From the NCBI GenBank assembly GCA_902490405.1, contig CABUDS010000009.1:1-64000 (forward strand): a stretch of 64,000 nucleotides of DNA, given 5' to 3'. Shown piece after piece: positions 34,977 to 44,918 of the stretch. The position numbers and the translations under genes are program-made. A model generated the notes under the pieces. It saw only the letters and a list, made by a program, of their open reading frames with translations, had not been told where the DNA came from and did not search any database. Origin of the DNA: an uncultured Collinsella sp. Lineage in GTDB: Bacteria > Actinomycetota > Coriobacteriia > Coriobacteriales > Coriobacteriaceae. Position 1 is the stretch's first letter. Every line of letters starts with the position of its first letter.

Positions 34977-36788
34977 CTACTCGTCCACCTTGAGGATCGC
35001 CATAAACGCCTCCTGAGGGACCTCGACCGAGCCGATGGCCTTCATGCGCTTCTTGCCCTCTTTCTGCTTCTCGAGCAGTTTGCGCTTACGCGAAATATCG
35101 CCGCCGTAGCACTTGGCAAGCACGTCCTTGCGACGCGCCTTGACGGTGGAGCGGGCGATGATCTTGTTGCCGATAGCACCCTGGATGGGCACCTCAAACA
35201 GCTGACGCGGAATAATCTCCTTGAGCTTGTCGCACAGGCCGCGGGCAAGACCGTAGGCCTTGTCCTTGTGGACGATAAACGACAGTGCGTCCACCTCGTC
35301 GCCCGAAAGCAGGATATCGAGCTTCACAAGCTCGGATGGACGGTACTCGTTGAACTCGTAGTCCAACGAGGCGTAACCCTTGGTGCGGCTCTTAAGCTGG
35401 TCAAAGAAGTCCAAGATAAGCTCAGCGAGCGGCATATCGAAGCGCATCTCGACCGATTTGCTCGTAAGATGGATCATGTCGGTCGTCACGCCGCGGTGCT
35501 CGATGGCGAGCTGCATGACGGCACCCGTATACTCGGGCGGACAGATAATCTTGGCCTTGAGATACGGCTCCTCAATACGCTCGATACGCGTGGCCTCGGG
35601 CAGGTCCTGCGGGCTGCGAACATCGACCATCTCGCCATCGGTCTTGTACACGTGATAGTCGACCGAAGGACTCGTGGCAATGAGGTCCAGGTTGAACTCG
35701 CGCTCCAGGCGCTCCTTGACGACCTCCATGTGCAGCAGGCCCAAGAAGCCGACGCGGAAGCCAAAGCCGAGTGCCACGGACGTCTCGGGCTCCCACACCA
35801 ACGACGGATCGTTCACGTGGAGCTTATCGAGTGCGTCGCGCAGGTTCTCGTAATCCTTGTTATCGATAGGAAACAGGCCCGTATAAACCATGGGCTTGGC
35901 CTCGCGGTAGCCCGGAAGCGGCTCGGGGCAGGGGTTCGACGCCCAGGTAAGGGTGTCGCCCACGCGAACGGCCTCGGGGTCCTTCAGGCCCGTGACCACA
36001 TAGCCGACCTCGCCAACCGTCAGCGCGTCAACCGGGGTCTCGGCAGGACGCTTGACGCCCACGCCGTCGACCAAAAAGTCACCTTCTGCCTGCATCATGC
36101 GCAGCGTATCGCCCTTTTTGATGGAACCATCGAAGACGCGCACCGTGGCCACCACGCCGCGATACTCGTCAAAGTACGAATCCAGGATGAGCGCTTTGAG
36201 CGGAGCGTTTGCATCGCCCTTAGGCGGAGAGATCAAAAAGACGATGGACTCCAGCAGATCGTGAATACCCTCGCCGGTCTTGCCCGATACGCACACGGCA
36301 TCATCGGCGGGAATCGCCAGGTCGTCCTCGATCTCGGTCTTGACCTCGTCAGGGTGTGCCGACGGCAGGTCGATCTTGTTGATGGCAGGCACAATGTCCA
36401 GATTGGCGTTCATAGCGAGCGTCGCGTTGGAGACCGTTTGCGCCTCGACACCCTGGGTGGCGTCGACGACGAGCACCGCGCCCTCGCAAGCGGCCAACGA
36501 ACGCGAGACCTCGTAGGTAAAGTCTACATGGCCCGGCGTATCGATGAGGTTGAACTGGTACGTCTCGCCGTCGTCGGCGTCATAGGAAACGCGGACGGCA
36601 TTGGACTTGATCGTAATGCCGCGCTCGCGCTCGATATCCATGGTGTCGAGCAGCTGCGACTCCATGTCGCGTTCGTCGACGGTATGGGTGAGCTCGAGGA
36701 TGCGGTCGCTGATCGTGGACTTGCCATGGTCGATATGCGCAACGATCGAGAAGTTGCGGATGTGGGAAATGTCAATTGAAGTATTCAT
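34977..36788 (-). CDS. lepA: LepA (EF4), ribosomal back-translocase
   Basis: A 603-residue GTPase with the EF4 layout. The G domain starts [17 protein letters not shown], with DTPGHVDF and NKIDLPSA. Domains II and III follow, then the LepA-specific C-terminal domain ([20 protein letters not shown]). The start [12 protein letters not shown] is chosen as the ATG at 36786-36788; a 20-codon longer frame runs into the rpsT terminator hairpin. It follows rpsT and leads lepA-dusB-hemW. Confidence 0.97.
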   Translation of the reverse strand: MNTSIDISHIRNFSIVAHIDHGKSTISDRILELTHTVDERDMESQLLDTMDIERERGITIKSNAVRVSYDADDGETYQFNLIDTPGHVDFTYEVSRSLAACEGAVLVVDATQGVEAQTVSNATLAMNANLDIVPAINKIDLPSAHPDEVKTEIEDDLAIPADDAVCVSGKTGEGIHDLLESIVFLISPPKGDANAPLKALILDSYFDEYRGVVATVRVFDGSIKKGDTLRMMQAEGDFLVDGVGVKRPAETPVDALTVGEVGYVVTGLKDPEAVRVGDTLTWASNPCPEPLPGYREAKPMVYTGLFPIDNKDYENLRDALDKLHVNDPSLVWEPETSVALGFGFRVGFLGLLHMEVVKERLEREFNLDLIATSPSVDYHVYKTDGEMVDVRSPQDLPEATRIERIEEPYLKAKIICPPEYTGAVMQLAIEHRGVTTDMIHLTSKSVEMRFDMPLAELILDFFDQLKSRTKGYASLDYEFNEYRPSELVKLDILLSGDEVDALSFIVHKDKAYGLARGLCDKLKEIIPRQLFEVPIQGAIGNKIIARSTVKARRKDVLAKCYGGDISRKRKLLEKQKEGKKRMKAIGSVEVPQEAFMAILKVDE

Positions 36789-36813
36789 GCGGACTATCTT
36801 ACCCGAGCGGTAC

Positions 36814-36850
36814 AAAAAATGGAGCCTGTTCCATAAAACAGGCTCCATTT
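36814..36850 (-). terminator. Intrinsic terminator after rpsT
   Basis: TGGAGCCTGTT and AACAGGCTCCA form a perfect 11-bp stem around CCATAA. On the minus strand it is followed by six T. It lies about 35 bp after the rpsT stop codon and ends transcription before lepA, whose own start signals must lie in the short stretch downstream. Confidence 0.85.
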
Positions 36851-36884
36851 ATGCGCGTAATCTGTGTGGTGTGAAATTTACAAC

Positions 36885-37151
36885 TTAGGCGTTGATGCTG
36901 TTCACGAGCTTGGCAAGACCGGACTTGCGGTTGGAAGCCTGGTTCTTGTGGATAACATGCTTGGCGGCAGCCATGTCGAGACGCTTGGTGACGGTCTTGA
37001 GGGCAGCCTGGGCCTTCTCGGCGTCGCCCTCGGCGACGGCGGACTGGACGTGCTTGGTCAGCGTCTTGAGCTCGGACTTGACAGCCTTGTTACGCATGCG
37101 AGCTGCCTCATTGGTGCGGATACGCTTCTTCTGAGACTTGATGTTTGCCAC
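36885..37151 (-). CDS. rpsT: Ribosomal protein S20
   Basis: An 88-residue S20, which binds the 5' domain of 16S rRNA. It reads [20 protein letters not shown] after a GTG start at 37149-37151, and later [20 protein letters not shown], both typical. AAAGGA precedes the GTG by about ten bases; the longer frame upstream has no similarity. It is transcribed towards a strong terminator, and holA lies upstream on the same strand. Confidence 0.96.
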   Translation of the reverse strand: MANIKSQKKRIRTNEAARMRNKAVKSELKTLTKHVQSAVAEGDAEKAQAALKTVTKRLDMAAAKHVIHKNQASNRKSGLAKLVNSINA

Positions 37152-37284
37152 TTCTGGAGTTCCTTTCGAGTTCCTTGCAAAAAATGTATGACACCTCTGA
37201 GACACGGTGAGGTCATGCAAGCGCCTACTATAGCACGCTCCCTCTCAAAGGGATAGAACGAATTTGTCAAATAGGCAGGTATCA

Positions 37285-38247
37285 TCACGATTTTCTCAAG
37301 ATGTTCGTAATCCAGAGCAAAAGCGCCGTCTGAGAATCGGCCGAACCCTTGAGCGCGAGCTCCACATCAACGGCACCCTCGAGCGCTGCGATGAGCTCTG
37401 CCATCGAAAAGCGACGTGCCCAGGTCAGGTGATTCTTGACCTGCCAGGACTGGAGCTTGAGCGTTGCGGCCAGCTCGCGACCCTGCCCACGCGCGTCGAG
37501 CGCCTTGGCGACGATAAGCTCGCGAATGCGACCGCACAGCAATGTGTAAGTCCACACGTAGCTCTTGGAGGGCAGGAGCTTAAAGAGCTCGAGCGAACGC
37601 CGCATATCGCGAGCCGAGACGGCGTTGAGGAAGTCCCAGGGTTGAACCTCGGCCGTACGAACAATCCAGCGCTCAACATCGGCAAGTTCAATCTGAGGCG
37701 ACTCGACCATCTGGGCAAGCTTAGCCAAGTCGTTATCGAGCATGCGCGTGTTTTCGCCCGAACGCGAGACGAGCTCCTCGGCGGCCGCCGTCGAAATCGA
37801 CTTACCGCGCTGCGTCGCCATCTGCTGAACACGGCGCGGCAGTTCCCAGCGCTTGGTACCCGAGCAATCGACGATAGCCTTCTTGTCGATCTTGGCGATT
37901 GCCTTATACAGGCGCGTATTCTTGGAAAGTGAGTCGGCGATGATGAGGCAGACCGTTGTGGGGCTGGGACTCGCCAGATACCCAACGAGCGGCTCCGAGA
38001 CCGCCTTAGCGAGCTTTGAGCAGCCATCGAGGATTACCAGACGAAACTCACTGCCCATCGGAAAGGTGTTAAGCGATCCGATAATGGACTCGATATCGGG
38101 GTCCTTGGTCATGTCTCGCTCGTCGAGGTTGAACTCGACCATACCCGACTTTTCCAGACGCGCTTTCATACGCGAGACGGCGTGGTCGCGCTTAACTCCG
38201 TCGGTACCGACGATCAGATATGCCGGCAGCAAACCGGTTTCGGACAT
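37285..38247 (-). CDS. holA: HolA, DNA polymerase III delta subunit
   Basis: A 320-residue delta subunit of the sliding-clamp loader. It starts with AYLIVGTDGVKRDHAVSRMK, then has FRLVILDGCSKLAKAV, NTRLYKAIAKIDKKAIVDC and RSGENTRMLDNDLAKLAQMV, matching the three AAA-like/collar domains of HolA. Overall identity markers are modest, as is usual for this family, but the comEC-holA-rpsT order is conserved in many bacteria. Confidence 0.9.
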   Translation of the reverse strand: MSETGLLPAYLIVGTDGVKRDHAVSRMKARLEKSGMVEFNLDERDMTKDPDIESIIGSLNTFPMGSEFRLVILDGCSKLAKAVSEPLVGYLASPSPTTVCLIIADSLSKNTRLYKAIAKIDKKAIVDCSGTKRWELPRRVQQMATQRGKSISTAAAEELVSRSGENTRMLDNDLAKLAQMVESPQIELADVERWIVRTAEVQPWDFLNAVSARDMRRSLELFKLLPSKSYVWTYTLLCGRIRELIVAKALDARGQGRELAATLKLQSWQVKNHLTWARRFSMAELIAALEGAVDVELALKGSADSQTALLLWITNILRKS

Positions 38248-38324
38248 TGCGCCCCCTCCCGCAGGCCTTCGTATTCGTTCCGTGCCATTCTAGCCCAGGG
38301 GCCCACCACACGCCAACGACGTCG

Positions 38325-40628
38325 TCACGGTCGCTGGCATCGCATCGCAAAGCCATTCGCAGTCGGTGTGACGGTAATATCGCCGTGTTCGATGGTACAC
38401 GCGAACACACCACCCGCTTCCTTAACGGCATCGATGCAGGCATCGGACGGATGGCCGTATCGATTCCCCTCACCGGCACTTGCGAGGGAAAGCTCGGGCT
38501 TCAGGACGTCCAGCAACTCGCCATCGACTGAAACCTTGGAGCCGTGATGCCCAAGTTTAAGGACATCGATATCCCCCACCTCCTGCACGAATTCCCGCTC
38601 TTGGTCGAGCTCGGCATCACCGGTGAGGAGCATACGCAGGCCCTTGCCTTCCTGAACATAAGAGAGCAGAAGGACAAGCGAGTCCTCATTTCCCTCGCCA
38701 TCCACGGACTCGAATGGCCACATCACGCGGGCGCAAAATGAGCCGATGTCGACCGTATCCCCACGGCGCACCTGCCGATACTCCACGCCAGGTCGGTTCA
38801 ATACCTCGGCAGGAGCATCCTCCAGCGCATCCGCCGCCACGGCAATCGTTCCGACCGAAAACTGTTCGAGCACGGCAGGCAAACCACCCCAGTGGTCCTC
38901 ATCCCAATGCGTCACAAAAACGGCATCGATATGGTGCACGTTATTGCGAACCAACGCCGCAACCACACGCTCGTCGAGCCCGCAGTCGACGAGAGCTACT
39001 GCGCCGCCTTGGCGGATAAGAATCGCATCGGCCTGGCCCACATCGAGAACCGTCACCGAAGGCGGAGCGAATCGATCCCAATAGACGTACGGAATCGCAG
39101 CCAAGAGCATCAGGCTTGCAAGCCCCACCGCCATAGGACGTGCACGGGGACGCGGCCACCAGACCAGCAGAACCGCCAGAAAACACGGTACTAGGTAAAT
39201 CCACATGCTATCGGGCGGCACGCTCACGTATGCACCCGGCACGGCGGCAAACAGCTGCTCGAAGAACAGCGCGCAACGGGCGGCAATCATGGGCACAACG
39301 AGCGCCCAAGTCCGCAACGGTCCCACGAGCGAAAAGGGAGCCAGCACGATCGACACAGCGAGCAGTACGCTCACCACCGGACCGATGACCGCATTTGCCA
39401 ACGGAGCAATGAGCGAGAATGTACCGAAGGCAGGAATGGTAATGGGAAGTGTCGCCAGTTGTGAGCACAGCGTGACGGAAAGCACGCTGGCAACGCCTGA
39501 TGGCACACTTAGCTCACCCAAAGCGTAGGTCGCATAGGGACAAAAGCACAGAATGGCTAAGACGCTGGCACACGAGAGTTGAAAGCCCATCTCGAACAGC
39601 ACCGTCGGCCGCAGTAGCACAAAGATGGACATGGTTACGAAGAGTGCCGAAAGGCCGTGCCGACGACGCCCCGCGCCGTTTACGACAAGCGTCACGAACA
39701 CCATGCAGCACGCACGCACGGCCGAGGGAGACGCGCCCGTAAAGGCAGCATAGCCCACAAGCGTTATCGCCAATATCGCCCGCTGAAGACCACGTGAGCA
39801 CCGAGTCTTTTGCAATACACCCTCGATTACAAACCCCACGATAGCCAAATGGCTGCCCGAGACGGCGATAAGATGCGCCGTTCCCGTCACCGAAAACCAG
39901 TCGCCCGCCGGCTGGGCGCGCAGCTCGGCCGAACGACCGCAGACGACACCGGCTATGAGCGCACGCGCCGGGTCGGTCGCAGGCACGATGGACGCAAGCA
40001 GCCCATTTCTCAGCCGAAGCAGCGGCCTCGGAGAACCCTCATCGACCGACACAATCCGAACGGCTTTAACCTTGCGTACCTCGCCTCGGAGCACGCGCGA
40101 TCGTCCATACGCATCGTTCTCAAAACGTGACACGCGACCGATAACACGCACGTGCGCCCCGACCTTGAACTCACGGTCACACGATAGGCGAACCGTTGCC
40201 AAGTTCTTACCGTCCGAGCGCGCCTCGCAGGTATAGGAATACACGTCGTCATTTATGGATGGGTCACCCTGCACGACAAACTCGAGAATGCTTGCCGCTC
40301 GACCGTCGAGCGTCTTCGAGGCGTTGAGCGCACCCACGGCCCACCACGCCGAAACGACCGCACCCGCTATGAGACCGACGGACGCGGCATACAGCCACCA
40401 CTTCAAAGGGGCAAGCCGCGCACAAGATTGAGCCAGCACAACGAATACCGCAGCCGCAATGGGAATGGCTATAAGCAATGTGACGGGCGCTGGCTGCTCT
40501 CCCAGCAGCAAATCGGCTGCCATGTTAAGCACCAATCCGCAGCTCGCACACAAGCCGGCACAAATGGCCATCGTCCACGGAATCAGGGGCCGCGGAGGCA
40601 TCACGTGCTCTCGCTCGGTCGCACTCAT
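38325..40628 (-). CDS. comEC: ComEC/Rec2 DNA-uptake channel
   Basis: A 767-residue polytopic protein that conducts single-stranded DNA across the membrane during natural transformation. After two or three N-terminal membrane segments comes a DUF4131-like outer domain, then the competence domain with many hydrophobic segments (TGTAHLIAVSGSHLAIVGFV is its signature). The C-terminal metallo-beta-lactamase-like domain has TVLDVGQADAILIRQGG and FVTHWDEDHWGGLPAVL. The start is placed at the ATG overlapping the comEA stop (ATGA). An ATG four codons earlier is also in frame. Confidence 0.93.
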   Translation of the reverse strand: MSATEREHVMPPRPLIPWTMAICAGLCASCGLVLNMAADLLLGEQPAPVTLLIAIPIAAAVFVVLAQSCARLAPLKWWLYAASVGLIAGAVVSAWWAVGALNASKTLDGRAASILEFVVQGDPSINDDVYSYTCEARSDGKNLATVRLSCDREFKVGAHVRVIGRVSRFENDAYGRSRVLRGEVRKVKAVRIVSVDEGSPRPLLRLRNGLLASIVPATDPARALIAGVVCGRSAELRAQPAGDWFSVTGTAHLIAVSGSHLAIVGFVIEGVLQKTRCSRGLQRAILAITLVGYAAFTGASPSAVRACCMVFVTLVVNGAGRRRHGLSALFVTMSIFVLLRPTVLFEMGFQLSCASVLAILCFCPYATYALGELSVPSGVASVLSVTLCSQLATLPITIPAFGTFSLIAPLANAVIGPVVSVLLAVSIVLAPFSLVGPLRTWALVVPMIAARCALFFEQLFAAVPGAYVSVPPDSMWIYLVPCFLAVLLVWWPRPRARPMAVGLASLMLLAAIPYVYWDRFAPPSVTVLDVGQADAILIRQGGAVALVDCGLDERVVAALVRNNVHHIDAVFVTHWDEDHWGGLPAVLEQFSVGTIAVAADALEDAPAEVLNRPGVEYRQVRRGDTVDIGSFCARVMWPFESVDGEGNEDSLVLLLSYVQEGKGLRMLLTGDAELDQEREFVQEVGDIDVLKLGHHGSKVSVDGELLDVLKPELSLASAGEGNRYGHPSDACIDAVKEAGGVFACTIEHGDITVTPTANGFAMRCQRP

Positions 40629-41338
40629 ACGCAGATGCAATCTTTGATTTTGGCAAGCTTCTTCTCGCCGATTCCCGACACGCGCATCAGATCGTCAACC
40701 GAAGCAAAAGCACCGTTCTTTGTCCGCTCATCGATAATCGACTGTGCCATTGAGGGACCGATTCCCGAGAGCGTCTGCAGCTCTGCCGAGCTTGCCGTAT
40801 TAATGTTTACTAGGCCTGTTGCGCCACCGACGCCTGATGATGCGGAAGTCCCACCATCAACACCGGCTTCCGCAATGGACACCTGCTGCTCCCCTACCGT
40901 TGGAACGTGAATTTTTTGTCCATCAGTGACCTTGGATGCACGATTAAGCCCCGTAACGTCTGCTTCGGGCGCCAGCCCGCCGGCGGCATCAATCGCCTGA
41001 GCCACCCGCGCCCCGTCTTTGAGGCGATATACACCGGGTGACACCACGGCGCCATCAACATCGACATAGACCTCTGCCGCGGCAGACGCCTTAGGCGAAG
41101 AGCCTTCAGATGTCTTTCCACTCGAAGCATCGCCGGATCCCGGCTCCACTAACGTGCCCGAACCATCAGTGCGCTCAAACGACACACCGCCGGCACCGCC
41201 GCCAAAGTTCGCCATTGCCAGTCCACTCGCCATCGCAATGACGACCAGTATCGCCATCACCACTGCCTTATGACCGAGCAGTTTGCCCGCCCAGCGGTCC
41301 ATCTTTTTGACTCGTTCGTGTTGTTCGCGCTGCGCCAT
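40625..41338 (-). CDS. comEA: ComEA, competence DNA-binding protein
   Basis: A 237-residue protein with an N-terminal membrane anchor (VVMAILVVIAMASGLAMANF). A Gly/Ser-rich linker, an SLBB domain (EVYVDVDGAVVSPGVYRLKD, near 90-135) and a C-terminal helix-hairpin-helix pair (LVNINTASSAELQTLSGIG and LMRVSGIGEKKLAKIKDCI) follow. It binds incoming double-stranded DNA at the cell surface and passes it to ComEC, encoded by the overlapping next gene. GGGAGG lies seven bases before the chosen ATG. Confidence 0.93.
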   Translation of the reverse strand: MAQREQHERVKKMDRWAGKLLGHKAVVMAILVVIAMASGLAMANFGGGAGGVSFERTDGSGTLVEPGSGDASSGKTSEGSSPKASAAAEVYVDVDGAVVSPGVYRLKDGARVAQAIDAAGGLAPEADVTGLNRASKVTDGQKIHVPTVGEQQVSIAEAGVDGGTSASSGVGGATGLVNINTASSAELQTLSGIGPSMAQSIIDERTKNGAFASVDDLMRVSGIGEKKLAKIKDCICV

Positions 41339-41507
41339 AGCAAAACCTCCCAACACCATCGTGTCAGGAAAGGAGCTCCACAACAGCCACGCCCCAAAAC
41401 CGGTTTTTGCGGTCAAACCAAAAACCGACCAAAACCTTGCACAAATCTGTCCATTTATTCAGGCACACGTCAGCAAATGAACGCTTAGCCGCAAAATGCC
41501 CAGATAG

Positions 41508-41541
41508 CAAAAGACCGACGATGCAGGCGCATCGTCGGTCT
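41508..41541 (-). terminator. Intrinsic terminator after thiI
   Basis: AGACCGACGATG and CATCGTCGGTCT form a perfect 12-bp stem with a six-base loop, followed on the minus strand by TTTTGCT. It lies 11 bp beyond the thiI stop codon and separates it from comEA. Confidence 0.85.
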
Positions 41542-41551
41542 ATGCACAAAT

Positions 41552-42796
41552 TTACTCGTAATCTTGGTAAATCTCACGCGGAGCAAGCTCCGAATGTTTG
41601 CGTTTTAAGGTCTTAGGGGCCTTATACGTGTTGCTCTCGAAGTCGATGTACTCGGTCTGCTTGAGCAGGCGCTCGATCATCTCCTCATGATCGAACAACT
41701 CCCAGGCCTCATGCACGGCATCGAGTTTAGCGTGCGTCTCGGGTCGGCGCGGCATAAACAGCGTGCAGCAGTCGGGAGCGGCCTCAGTCGAGATATCGAA
41801 CGTACCGATCTCCTCAGCACGCGCGATGATCTCCTGCTTGTCCGAACCGATGAGAGGACGGAACACGGGGATCTTCACGGCCTCGTTGACGGCCATGATG
41901 TTCTCAAGCGTTTGGGAGGCAACCTGCCCAAGCGATTCGCCCGTAACGATGGCCTTGGCGCCCTCGATGTGCGCAATGCGCTCGGCAACCGAATACATAA
42001 TGCGACGATACATGATCACACGCAGGTTGCTGGGGCAGGTGACCGAAATCTCACGCTGGCAGTCGCCAAACGGCACCACGTACAGGCGGCCGATCTGGAC
42101 ACCCGGCTCAAGCGCACGGATGATATCCTGCACCAAATACTCACTCGTATCGGGCGTCTGCGGACGACCGGAGAAATGTACCGGCACGCAAACCGCGCCG
42201 CGGCGCGCGAGCATCCAGGTCGCCACCGGAGAATCGATACCCGAGGACAGCAGCGTCACGACCTTGCCGGCAGAACCCACCGGCAGACCGCCCACGCCGC
42301 GCTCGGAGCGTGCGTACACGTAAACGCTACCCTGGACCACCAGTACGTGCACCATTGCATCGGGGTCGTGCATTTGAACCTTTTTATCGGGGAAGGCCTC
42401 ACACAGTACCTCGCCCACCTGACGATTGATATCGATCGAGGTGAGCTCATAGTCAGTATTGGAGCGCTTGGCGTGCACCTTAAACGAATCGAAGGAACCA
42501 AACTCGCGCAGCGCCTTCACGGCGGCGGCGCAGTACTCCTGCGGGTCGCGGTTGGTGTGATACGCCAAAGACACACGGGCAACGCCGGGAACGGTGCGAA
42601 TGACACGCGCCGCCTCGTCGGCCTGATGTTCGTTAAAGGTCACGAGGATATAACCGGAAATTCGAGACACGGCATTCACGGAAAAGGCGGCCAAGGCCGC
42701 CTTGATGTTATCCATGAGGATATGCTCAAAATGTGCGCGGTTCTTGCCCTTCAGTCCAACCTCGTGATAGTGGACCAGGCAGACGCGAGCCGCCAT
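41552..42796 (-). CDS. thiI: ThiI, tRNA 4-thiouridine synthetase
   Basis: A 414-residue enzyme that activates U8 of tRNA for thiolation and may also supply sulfur for thiamine. An N-terminal ferredoxin-like and THUMP region (to about 165) is followed by the PP-loop VTLLSSGIDSPVATWML. The C-terminal rhodanese domain of the E. coli protein is absent, as in most Gram-positive members. It starts immediately after the rpoZ stop codon. Confidence 0.94.
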   Translation of the reverse strand: MAARVCLVHYHEVGLKGKNRAHFEHILMDNIKAALAAFSVNAVSRISGYILVTFNEHQADEAARVIRTVPGVARVSLAYHTNRDPQEYCAAAVKALREFGSFDSFKVHAKRSNTDYELTSIDINRQVGEVLCEAFPDKKVQMHDPDAMVHVLVVQGSVYVYARSERGVGGLPVGSAGKVVTLLSSGIDSPVATWMLARRGAVCVPVHFSGRPQTPDTSEYLVQDIIRALEPGVQIGRLYVVPFGDCQREISVTCPSNLRVIMYRRIMYSVAERIAHIEGAKAIVTGESLGQVASQTLENIMAVNEAVKIPVFRPLIGSDKQEIIARAEEIGTFDISTEAAPDCCTLFMPRRPETHAKLDAVHEAWELFDHEEMIERLLKQTEYIDFESNTYKAPKTLKRKHSELAPREIYQDYE

Positions 42797-43078
42797 TTAG
42801 GCTTCAGCAACCTTGTGGCCGAGCGCCTTCTCGTAACGGGCCTCGTCGTAAGAGATGTCACCGTCGACAATCTCGTCCATAGCCATCGAGATGGTATCGG
42901 CACCGGAAAGCCCGATGGTGATGTCATCGACATCCTGGACGGCAAGCACGCGGTTGTGCTGGCCACGCAGCATGCTATTGATGTCGCAGGCGCGCTTAGA
43001 GGCAAGCGAAGCGAGCAGGAAGCGGTTGTGATCGGTCTTCTCCAGAAGATCGTCAATGCAAGGCTTTACAACGGACAC
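42797..43078 (-). CDS. rpoZ: RNA polymerase omega subunit
   Basis: A 93-residue omega subunit, which helps fold the beta-prime subunit. It has CIDDLLEKTDHNRFLLASLA and ASKRACDINSML, with the conserved position of the KRA residues. It starts with a GTG at 43076-43078, five bases after the gmk stop. The gmk-rpoZ pair is widely conserved. Confidence 0.92.
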   Translation of the reverse strand: MSVVKPCIDDLLEKTDHNRFLLASLASKRACDINSMLRGQHNRVLAVQDVDDITIGLSGADTISMAMDEIVDGDISYDEARYEKALGHKVAEA

Positions 43079-43083
43079 GGACC

Positions 43084-43653
43084 TCAGATCCTTTCATGCA
43101 TATCGAGAACGCGAACGAGCTCATCGGTCGCGCGGTCGAGATCGTCATTAACCACGACGTCGTCGTAGCGGTCGGCAAGGGCAAGCTCATCGGCGGCGTT
43201 TGCCATACGCAGCTCAATCGTCTCGGGCGTCTCGGTACCGCGACCGACTAGACGCTCGCGGAGTACCTCAAGCGAAGGCGGCTTGATAAAGATCAGCACG
43301 GCCTCGGGGAAGCGCTCCTTCACCTGCAGGGCGCCCTGGACATCGATCTCCAAAATCAGAGATGCGCCAGAGGCGAGCTTGGATGTGACCTCGCTCACCA
43401 ACGTGCCGTAGCAGTTACCGTGGACCTCGGCCCACTCAACAAACTCACCGTTTGCCACGCGGCGGTCGAACTCCTCGCGCGTCAGAAAAAAGTAGTTGAC
43501 GCCGTCGACCTCACCTTTGCGTGGTGCTCGCGTGGTAGCCGAAACCGTCAGGCCCAGGTTCGAGCGGCGCTCGCGCACACGAGTGACGAGCGTACCCTTG
43601 CCTGCGCCTGACGGTCCAGAAATCACAAAGAGCTTGGAATCCTGAGCGCTCAC
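43084..43653 (-). CDS. gmk: Guanylate kinase
   Basis: A 189-residue kinase that turns GMP into GDP. The P-loop is GPSGAGKGTLV at residues 14-21 or so, followed by SATTRAPRKGEVDGVNYFFL (GMP-binding) and GASLILEIDVQGALQVKE. It starts with a GTG that abuts the mihF stop codon, so translation is probably coupled. Followed by rpoZ. Confidence 0.96.
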   Translation of the reverse strand: MSAQDSKLFVISGPSGAGKGTLVTRVRERRSNLGLTVSATTRAPRKGEVDGVNYFFLTREEFDRRVANGEFVEWAEVHGNCYGTLVSEVTSKLASGASLILEIDVQGALQVKERFPEAVLIFIKPPSLEVLRERLVGRGTETPETIELRMANAADELALADRYDDVVVNDDLDRATDELVRVLDMHERI

Positions 43654-43962
43654 TTATTTGGTCAGCTGCTCGAGGAGCTGCTCGCGCTGACGGACGCCGA
43701 GGCCCTGGACGCGACGGGTAGCGGAGATACCGAGCTCCTCCATGATCTTGGCGGCCTTGGCCTTGCCATAACCAGGGAGAGACTCGATGAGAGTGGAAAC
43801 CTTCATGCGGGAAGCGATGGGGTCATCGGAGTTGAGCACGGACTCGAGGGACTTCTCGCCCTTCTTGATCTGCTCGCGAAGCTCAGCGCGGGCGTGACGT
43901 GCGGCAGCAGCCTTCTCAAGAGCCTGCTTGCGCTGCTCGTCGGTAAGCTGAGGGAGTGCCAT
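43654..43962 (-). CDS. mihF: Actinobacterial integration host factor (mIHF)
   Basis: A 102-residue nucleoid protein of the mIHF family, essential in mycobacteria and restricted to actinobacteria. It starts MALPQLTDEQRKQALEKAA and contains LIESLPGYGKAKAAKIMEEL followed by GISATRRVQGLGVRQREQLL, the helix-two-turn-helix and DNA-binding part. GGAGG lies six bases upstream; an ATG four codons earlier overlaps this site. A promoter is visible upstream. The mihF-gmk-rpoZ order is an actinobacterial marker. Confidence 0.94.
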   Translation of the reverse strand: MALPQLTDEQRKQALEKAAAARHARAELREQIKKGEKSLESVLNSDDPIASRMKVSTLIESLPGYGKAKAAKIMEELGISATRRVQGLGVRQREQLLEQLTK

Positions 43963-44050
43963 TCGTACCTCCAAATAGTTGGGTTATATCTGATTCAATA
44001 ATTAGCATTTTAGCACGTAGAACGTACAAAATGCCCAATCGCGGCTCCAT

Positions 44051-44079
44051 AGGTTAGACGATACCCGCAAAAAGTGCAA
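44051..44079 (-). promoter_or_regulatory. Promoter for mihF-gmk-rpoZ-thiI
   Basis: On the minus strand TTGCAC is followed after 17 bases by TAACCT, giving a leader of roughly 80 bases before the mihF start codon. Hexamers are fair matches to a sigma-A consensus. A second possible -10 (TAAAAT at about 44006-44011) lies closer to the gene. Confidence 0.5.
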
Positions 44080-44098
44080 TATACTGCGCCCAAAGTTA

Positions 44099-44156
44099 AG
44101 CCCCTGACCTGCGATTCCACACAAAGGATGGGAAAGTTTACGCAGGCACAGGGGCT
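44099..44156 (-). terminator. Large hairpin after pyrF, probable terminator
   Basis: AGCCCCTG-ACCTGCG at 44099-44113 pairs with CGCAGG-CA-CAGGGGCT at 44141-44156 with one small asymmetry, around a 27-base loop. On the minus strand TTAACTTT follows, a poor T-run; on the plus strand ATTTTGTG follows. It lies 45 bp after the pyrF stop codon. The long loop is unusual for a terminator, so a processing or binding site is also possible. Confidence 0.5.
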
Positions 44157-44201
44157 ATTTTGTGCTAATGAGACCCAAAAGTGGTGACTTAGGGGAATCT
44201 T

Positions 44202-44918
44202 TTACGCGACGTTTTCGACCAGCTCGGCGACGATGGCGTCAAAGGCGGCAACCGGATCGTCGGCACCGGTGATGGGACGGCCCACCACAATGTGGCTTGC
44301 GCCACGCTCGATAGCCTGGGAAGGCGTCGCCACGCGGGACTGGTCACCAAGGGCGGCACCCACCGGACGCACACCCGGAGTCACGATCAGCGCGTCGGGG
44401 CCGAGCAGCTCACGCATGTCGTGAGCCTCCATCGGCGAGCACACGATGCCATCGATGCCGTTGGCCTGAGCAAGCTTTGCCAAGCGGGCGGCCTCCTCGG
44501 CCACGGGCGACTCGACGCCGATCTCGCTCAAGGCATCCTGATTCATGCTCGTGAGCACGGTGATGGCGACGAGCTTGGCGCGGTCCTCGCGCGCCTCCTC
44601 GGCACCCTCGCGGCAGGCAGCGAGCATAGTACCCGAGCCCAGGCCGTGGACCGAAAGCAGGTCGGCACCGGCAAGCGAGGCCGAGCGGGCAGCGCCGCGC
44701 ACCTGATGCGGAATGTCATGGAACTTAAGGTCGAGGAAGACCTTAAAGCCAAGGTCCTTAAAGGTCTTGACGATCTGGGGGCCCTCAGCGTAATAGAGCG
44801 TCATGCCGACCTTGAGCCAAGCGGCATGGCCCGAAAGCTCGTGGGCGAGCTCGAGCGCACGCTCACGGTCGCAGTCGAGGGCGACAATAACACGGTCGCG
44901 GGCATCATTCTCTAGCAT
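44202..44918 (-). CDS. pyrF: Orotidine 5'-phosphate decarboxylase
   Basis: A 238-residue enzyme making UMP from OMP, the last step of de novo pyrimidine synthesis. It starts with RVIVALDCDRERALELAHEL and has the catalytic DLKFHDIPHQV and the phosphate-binding VTPGVRP. It overlaps the end of pyrD by 7 bp and is the last gene of the pyr operon. Confidence 0.96.
   Translation of the reverse strand: MLENDARDRVIVALDCDRERALELAHELSGHAAWLKVGMTLYYAEGPQIVKTFKDLGFKVFLDLKFHDIPHQVRGAARSASLAGADLLSVHGLGSGTMLAACREGAEEAREDRAKLVAITVLTSMNQDALSEIGVESPVAEEAARLAKLAQANGIDGIVCSPMEAHDMRELLGPDALIVTPGVRPVGAALGDQSRVATPSQAIERGASHIVVGRPITGADDPVAAFDAIVAELVENVA

Noticed and set aside
32677..36812. The shared string ACCCGAGCGG upstream of both lepA and the DnaJ-like gene as a regulatory motif
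   Set aside because: Only two copies of ten bases were seen, and neither is placed consistently relative to a promoter; chance is not excluded.
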